Source: Omphiscola glabra
Lineage: Eukaryota > Mollusca > Gastropoda > Lymnaeidae
Assembly (NCBI GenBank): GCA_964017045.1
Contig: OZ024794.1
Location: 51,551,608-51,615,607, forward strand
Direction of reading: 5' to 3'
Length of the DNA stretch: 64,000 bases
Part shown: positions 59,195 to 64,000 of the stretch, piece by piece
How the letters are laid out: each line of letters opens with the position of its first letter
How positions within the stretch are numbered: the first letter of the stretch is position 1
Made by a program: the position numbers and the translations under genes
The notes under the pieces: generated by a model
Told to the model about the DNA's origin: nothing
Databases searched by the model: none
Seen by the model: only the letters and a program-made list of their open reading frames with translations

Positions 59195-59807
59195 ATGGGT
59201 TTGTTTGTTTGTTCCACAAAGGCTCTTACATGGCATGTTGGATCTTGACCAAACTTGGCACATATATCCATCATTATCCGGCGCGGGCGCAAGAACGCTT
59301 AGAGCTCTATTCCTAGAGCCAGGAAGTTTAAGTTCGGTGATGGATTACAGCATGCCAGTCCAATCCTTTGCAAGCAAGGCGGCATTGGAAAAGTTGGGCC
59401 AAATCCAGAATCAGGCTCGGAGACTCATCAGTGGCGCATTCAGGACCATACACCCAGCTGCTGTAGAGGTCTTGGCCAATGTAGAACCGCTAGAAATAAG
59501 GAGGGAAAAAGCTATACGAAGTACCGTACCGTCGGCTAAACGAGAAGGAACCGTCGATCCAGATACAGAACAACTGAATGGCGGGCAGGCAACTAAAGAA
59601 ATCCTCTTTCATGCAACAGTTCGTGGAGTTGGAAAGGACAGTCGACCTGCCCCAAAATAGAGAACGTCTGACCCTAATCCCAGTCAATCCGCCATACGCG
59701 GAACCCTCACGTCCCTCCATACATTTGGCCTTGGCGGATGCAGCAGTGACAAAGCGTAGACCTGAACATGTTCGGGAGGCGGCTGCCCTTGAGATCATGG
59801 CTATATA
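59195..59807 (+). mobile_element. Non-LTR retrotransposon fragment (post-RT region)
   Basis: Forward translation: DYSMPVQSFASKAALEKLGQ, then IQNQARRLISGAFRTIHPAA and NVEPLEIRREKAI. After a frameshift at about 59570 it gives SFMQQFVELERTVDLPQNRE and PEHVREAAALEIMA. This is the region between reverse transcriptase and RNase H in Jockey-like LINEs. The first ~90 bp (TTGTTTGTTCCACAAAGGCT...) look like a different repeat joined to it. Confidence 0.8.
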
Positions 59808-59880
59808 CAGTAGAACCCGGTTATGTCGACGGCCACGGGGTATGCCAAAAGGCGTCGAGATAACCGAGGATCGAGATAAA
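59807..59880 (+). mobile_element. Possible pogo/Tigger-type terminus
   Basis: CAGTAGAACCCGGTTATGTC after TA, then an inverted CGAGATAACCGAGG, resembles a pogo-like end. No matching opposite end was found. Confidence 0.4.
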
Positions 59881-60108
59881 CGAAAACCAATATGGCGGCA
59901 ATATATTAACATGTGCTTGAAATGTCTTTATATTATATACATGATGTGCGTTAATAAATGAGAATGTACATGCACGTGTTTTTGGAGGTTTTTTTTACAC
60001 AACAGCGTTGCCGTTATTTGTTTGATGAAGCTATCGGCATGCTTTAAAAATGTACATACATGTTTGTTAACAACATGTTCGCAGTTATCGTATGCCCGTA
60101 TACTCAGT

Positions 60109-60160
60109 CGCGGAGCGAGGGGGGCAAGGGGGCATCATGCCCCGGGCGCTACTCACAAAG
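60109..60160 (-). mobile_element. Fragment of the GGCGCC-rich hAT MITE
   Basis: CAGTCGCGGAGCGAGG then GGGGCATCATGCCCCGGGCG matches, in reverse orientation, the right end of the MITE at 34653-34826. The far end is missing. Confidence 0.75.
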
Positions 60161-60189
60161 AGATGATATTTTATTTTTAAAAATACTTT

Positions 60190-60272
60190 TATAAAGAATT
60201 ATCATAAGTTTACACTACAAAAATACGAAATACGATCAGAAATAATATACGCACCTGAACTGCACTTTAACC
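60190..60272 (-). repeat. Inverted-pair repeat, right member
   Basis: 60241-60272 is a perfect reverse complement of 57263-57294. Weaker pairing extends left to about 60190. Confidence 0.9.
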
Positions 60273-60276
60273 AAAA

Positions 60277-60370
60277 GCTACTGGTCCCTCTATCGCTCAC
60301 CCTAACCCGAAATCTATCATAAACAAAGGGAAGTGACTCCCAATAAGGGGACCACAGAAGCACATTAGCC
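60277..60370. repeat. Interspersed repeat, copy 2 (GCTACTGGTCCCTC family)
   Basis: Same orientation as 1071-1170 and near-identical, apart from a deletion of about six bases. It abuts the inverted-pair repeat. Confidence 0.85.
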
Positions 60371-60787
60371 TTATAGACTTACTATAGAGTTTGACTTCAC
60401 TGCTAAACTTAGTTTTAGGAAGCTTCACTACTTACTACTTAATTCTAAAAATTTCTTTTACATTATTATTAATTATGCTTACCGCTAATAATAATAAATG
60501 TTGTATAACAGTCCCTTGCAGTAAAAAATATTTTTAAAAATCTAATTAAAATTTCTGGACAATAATAATAGACATCGAAACCGAATAATAATAATAAATT
60601 ATTGTAACTTGTACCGGTATTGCAAGGAACAATTTAAATTAATAAAGATTAATTTTAATAAATATTAATATAAAATGCAATTGAAATTATTGATATTAAT
60701 TAACTAATCATAAAAAAGCAGTTAATAAGAGTTCAAATTTGAATTTGACGAGAAGAAAAATCTGCAGTTTGTTACTAAAAAAGTTAG
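60371..60787. other. AT-rich sequence
   Basis: No gene seen. Short AATAAT repeats near 60486 and 60564-60600. Confidence 0.35.
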
Positions 60788-60990
60788 GGGCCATCCATTT
60801 ATTTATTATTACGTACGAAAAAAAGGACACATTTTCGCCCCTCCCCACCTGTTGTACGTGAACTTTTGCCCCCCCCCCCCCGTTTGTTTTCCAATGTCAT
60901 GTGAACGTTCCAGAAGCATTCGACCCCCCCACACTCAAACCCCAATGAAATCAAATAATTTACAGATGATTTTGACGTCACAGAAATAAA
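60788..60990. mobile_element. TA-MITE-like left end (GGGGCCATCCATTTATTTAT), truncated
   Basis: After TTA the sequence GGGGCCATCCATTTATTTAT and a C-rich body resemble the TA-MITE family. No right end was found. Confidence 0.55.
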
Positions 60991-61205
60991 ATGGTGTCAC
61001 GGGTTTAGACCTATGACTGCTTGGCCACCCCAGTTGTTCCCATAATATACGCCGCATTGCTCTGGGTGCCATGCTACCGCCGGGCACAGCCATGAGCCAG
61101 TCACACCCCAGACCTTTGCCAGAGGAGCTCGATCTGACGGCCTGGGCCTCTAGTTGGGGGGGGGGGGACAAATGCCCCACCCTGTCCTACACAAATGACG
61201 CCCCT
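60991..61205 (-). mobile_element. hAT-like terminus, reverse strand
   Basis: The reverse strand starts CAGGGGCGTCATTTGTGTAG at 61205 and passes a G-run into a GC-richer body. The second terminus is not visible. A reverse 81-residue frame here is likely repeat-encoded. Confidence 0.5.
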
Positions 61206-61597
61206 GCCCATACTTGACATAACAAGATATAGATTATATAAACGGAGATAAAAGAAAAAGGATGCACTGATTGCATAGTATGATTTCGAGTTTTTTTAAA
61301 ATCCCTTCAAATTGGCATTGGAAGATTCACAACATATACATTTTTTCCCAAAGTTTAAATCTTTTAAATGAACAATTTAATTTTATTTCCTCTTATAGAA
61401 AAATCCTAAAACAATTGGAAAATGTATCACAGACTGCACCTAGAAATCTGATTTTCCAATTGAAAATAAAATTTAATAAAAAAATTGAAAATGAAGATTT
61501 TTATGCAACTGTCTTTTCTTATATGCACTATTGAGTGCTGCTTATACGTATAAGAACTTACCTTTAAGCCATGTTTTGATTTCTTTTTACGAAGTTG
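61206..61597. other. AT-rich sequence
   Basis: No gene recognised. The 87-residue forward frame at 61271-61534 has low-complexity K/N/F/I composition. Confidence 0.35.
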
Positions 61598-61875
61598 CTA
61601 TTGGTACCCGGGTACCAGAATTGAGAGGTTTGGGATTAAAAAAGATTTAAAATATTATTGTTGGGTTTGTAAGAACAATTGAGGTATCAAATGAAAGATA
61701 ATTGAATGGACTATACGCTTGTAAACTTAATTCTTCAGTTTAACTAAAATAAACTACCACAAATGACACCAGAATAGCATTAGTCAAAATGGACCCGTAC
61801 ACGCAGCGCCGTCATTCGCACCCGGGTACCATTAGACGTATAGTACATTCAATTCTGGTAACCGGGTACCAATAG
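61598..61875. repeat. Foldback repeat with GGTACC ends
   Basis: Left arm CTATTGGTACCCGGGTACCA then GAATTGA at 61598-61624. The right arm at 61849-61875 is its reverse complement with one mismatch. No TSD visible. The right end shares about 25 bp with the 29907-30050 tandem unit. Confidence 0.8.
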
Positions 61876-62813
61876 GTGCAGCCTTCTTTTTATATCTGTT
61901 TCCTATACTTTGTATACAAAAAGTATTTGGTTTGAGCACCAGTGACTATATTATATATTGTGGAAGGTTGTTAAGTGAAAATGTGCCCCTGCACCACTGT
62001 TGGGAGAACATTAGGCCCACATAGTAGGCTACAGCTTCAGGCTGTAGATACACAATTTGACAAAGGACAAAATACAGATATATTTATTTGGGACCACTAC
62101 TTACAGCCATGAAAAAAATGAATGTCTAATAATTGTTTTATAGTCATTTTCCTTGTTTAATAATTCAACATTTTAATCAATGTATAAACATAAATTTATT
62201 CCACACATTAGTTACAATCTAATAAAAATCAATATACATGAAATCTCAAAATAATACATTATTTACATTATTTAAGGTCAACATTATTTTAACAAATTAA
62301 GTAACTTCAATTATAAATAACCAAATTACATTATGAAATCTAAGCTTAAAAACAATAATTTAAAACACTAATAAAACAAATATGTTTAAATATTAAAAGC
62401 AAGAGCTTAAACTTAAATACATTTTTTTTTCTTTCCTTTTATTTTTTTAATTGTCTTAAATAACTTAAAATTATCTTAAAAGACAGGTCATTTTGGGATA
62501 CATCAAATTTTAATAACTTTTAATGATTTGCAAAATCAAAATGTGTGTCAAAGTGTAGCGCTCCGTAGGAAGGTAAGTTAAAAAAAAAAGGATTGGGAAG
62601 AAATTGAAACTGACAGACAGACTTCATGTCATGCAAAGTTTAATAAAACAATTTTAAAAAAAAGTTAAAATGATGCATTTTTATTATTTAAAAGCAAAGT
62701 TAGTTTCAGATTAAAAAGAATAGAATTAATTGTCTAGTTAGAATATAATTTATTTTTTTTTCATATGAAGCAATAAAATAATAAATGTTTTAATTGACTA
62801 AATTATAAAATAA
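61876..62813. other. Probable 3' UTR of the ABHD8-type gene and flank
   Basis: AT-rich. On the reverse strand AATAAA near 62195 is a candidate polyadenylation signal. No other gene seen. Confidence 0.45.
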
Positions 62814-63791
62814 TCAACCTGTTATGCTTTTGCTAAGTAAATTCTGAGGTAAAGAATGCTGAGATCTGGCTGACTTTAAAGATCTGTTGGTTTTCAAGTT
62901 CTCTGCTGGCAGTGAGGGGTTGGACTCAGATTGTAATGCATTGCTATTTTGAGGAAGACTACTTGCTGGGTCAACCGATTTTAAAATGAATTTCTCCAAA
63001 AGTTTATTCACTTCATCTGGTGCCTCTATCATCACCATGTGGCTGGCTTCTTTGATCACTTCTAGCTTGGAGTCAAATATTACCTTAAAAAAAGGATAAA
63101 CTATTACTAATGTAGTCATTTGTATTATTATTAAAAGTGAATTTTTTTTGTAGGTCTAAGCTTATAAACATCTTGAAAAAAACAAACAATTGGATGTCCT
63201 TTTTAAATCCAAGTTTCCATCATGAAATTGATGACAGCTTCTCCAAGGTTAAGAAATGCTGATTTAATTTAAAACATTATAAGTCTACTGTAAATTAATG
63301 TTGCAATCTTCTTGTTTCTGTGGCAACTGATAATTTATTTTGGTCTACACGAGCATATACATTAAAATTATCACATTTAATTTTATACTGGTAGTGCAAA
63401 GATGATCCTTCATTAGCCCCAACCTTTTGTTGGGGTGAGAGAGTCTTATTAAGGATAATTTTGTGGGAAAAATAGAGCTAGGATCTTTAAAAGAAGTGTG
63501 CAGGATCAAAAGCAGGCAATGACTAAATGTCATCTCAGTCACTCAAATTAAATTCTGGCCTATAATAATTATAAAAATCAAACCTGTGCCATGTCCTCTT
63601 CATCAGACAACGACACCAACTGATCCTGAGCTCCATAGATAAGCAGGCATGGGCAAGTCACCCAGTTGTGAAATAGTTCATCTCCATCGGGCCAGTCCTG
63701 TCCATTCATGATGTTCTGTAGAACATATGCTGGGATATTAAATGCCTCCTCTTTAGGAATAACTGGAGTTCGTGTCTTGTGAAATGCACCT
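62814..63791 (-). CDS. ABHD8: ABHD8-type alpha/beta hydrolase, last two exons (partial)
   Basis: The reverse-strand exon 63584-63791 encodes AFNIPAYVLQNIMNGQDWPD, then GDELFHNWVTCPCLLIYGAQ and DQLVSLSDEEDMAQ. Exon 62814-63083 continues in phase 0 with VIFDSKLEVIKEASHMVMIE, APDEVNKLLEKFIL, and a further tail of about 55 residues to TGA at 62816-62814. Vertebrate ABHD8 has the same order: a W-P-x-G-D-E segment, LL(V/I)xG..D, then SHMVM.E.P..VN.LL..F at its end. The D of GAQDQ and the H of SHMVM are the expected acid and histidine of the catalytic triad; the nucleophile lies in exons off the right edge. The Ser/Asn-rich C-terminal extension beyond FIL is longer than in vertebrate ABHD8. Substrate unknown. 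Confidence 0.87.
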
Positions 63792-64000
63792 CTTTTTTTA
63801 AAGAAAATAAACCATGATGAAATATAATATAAAAATCTAAGTCAAGGAAATGCTTTTACAAGGTTTATATCTTGAAATTACAATGCATATCTCTTATACA
63901 TATTACGCTTATGGTGTGACTCATGGACTGCTTCCTAATAAAAAAATTTGGTATTGAGAGTATATTAAAATAGCAATAATTCTAAATGTTTGAAAGAAAG
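63792..64000 (-). other. Intron of the ABHD8-type gene
   Basis: AT-rich sequence upstream (reverse strand) of exon 63584-63791. The acceptor is the TTTAAAAAAAG read on the reverse strand. No further exon within the window. Confidence 0.7.

Overview
The window reads as a piece of a metazoan nuclear genome, most likely a mollusc and probably a gastropod. That placement is inference from the homologues and repeat families, not a direct proof. It is AT-rich and gene-poor: small exons sit between long AT-rich introns, and there are many non-autonomous DNA transposons. I found no CRISPR array, operon, bacterial gene, rRNA or tRNA.

Genes from left to right. (1) 37-175 (-): first coding exon of a REEP5/6-type ER-shaping protein, which continues off the left edge. 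(2) about 9977-13247 (-): decayed pieces of a FAM221-type gene with in-frame stops, read as a unitary pseudogene. (3) 14113-26361 (+): a 12-exon RING-finger gene whose C-terminal zinc-binding segment has UBR-box-like spacing; one of its introns appears to be GC-AG. (4) 40235-43499 (+): a large exon plus a short terminal exon of a nuclear-looking protein with three related modules (possibly Ski/Sno/Dac-like), two SUMO-acceptor consensus motifs and a C-terminal SUMO-interacting motif. (5) 50345-55496 (-): a complete 10-exon MYND zinc-finger gene of the MSS51/ZMYND15 type; all ten exon phases agree and give 508 residues. (6) 62814-63791 (-): the last two exons of an ABHD8-type alpha/beta hydrolase, which continues off the right edge.

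Mobile DNA fills much of the rest. I found at least ten hAT-type elements, seven of them with perfect 8-bp target-site duplications (TSDs). A TA-flanked MITE family is present in three clear copies. One solo LTR with a 5-bp TSD carries a 42-bp minisatellite. A foldback element has an 11-bp TSD (Mutator-like). Three non-LTR retrotransposon fragments are present, along with a hAT transposase relic and several tandem arrays. At 6344-8998 a LINE holds a hAT MITE, which holds a TA-MITE, which holds another hAT MITE, so the relative order of insertion can be read directly. At 30702-33275 a TA-MITE holds the solo LTR.

The genes show no shared pathway. The most interesting coding observations are the RING plus UBR-like architecture, the SUMO-linked three-module protein and the decayed FAM221 locus. 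The most interesting non-coding ones are the nested insertions, paired palindrome clusters near 0.56 and 4.45 kb, and a hairpin upstream of the MYND gene.
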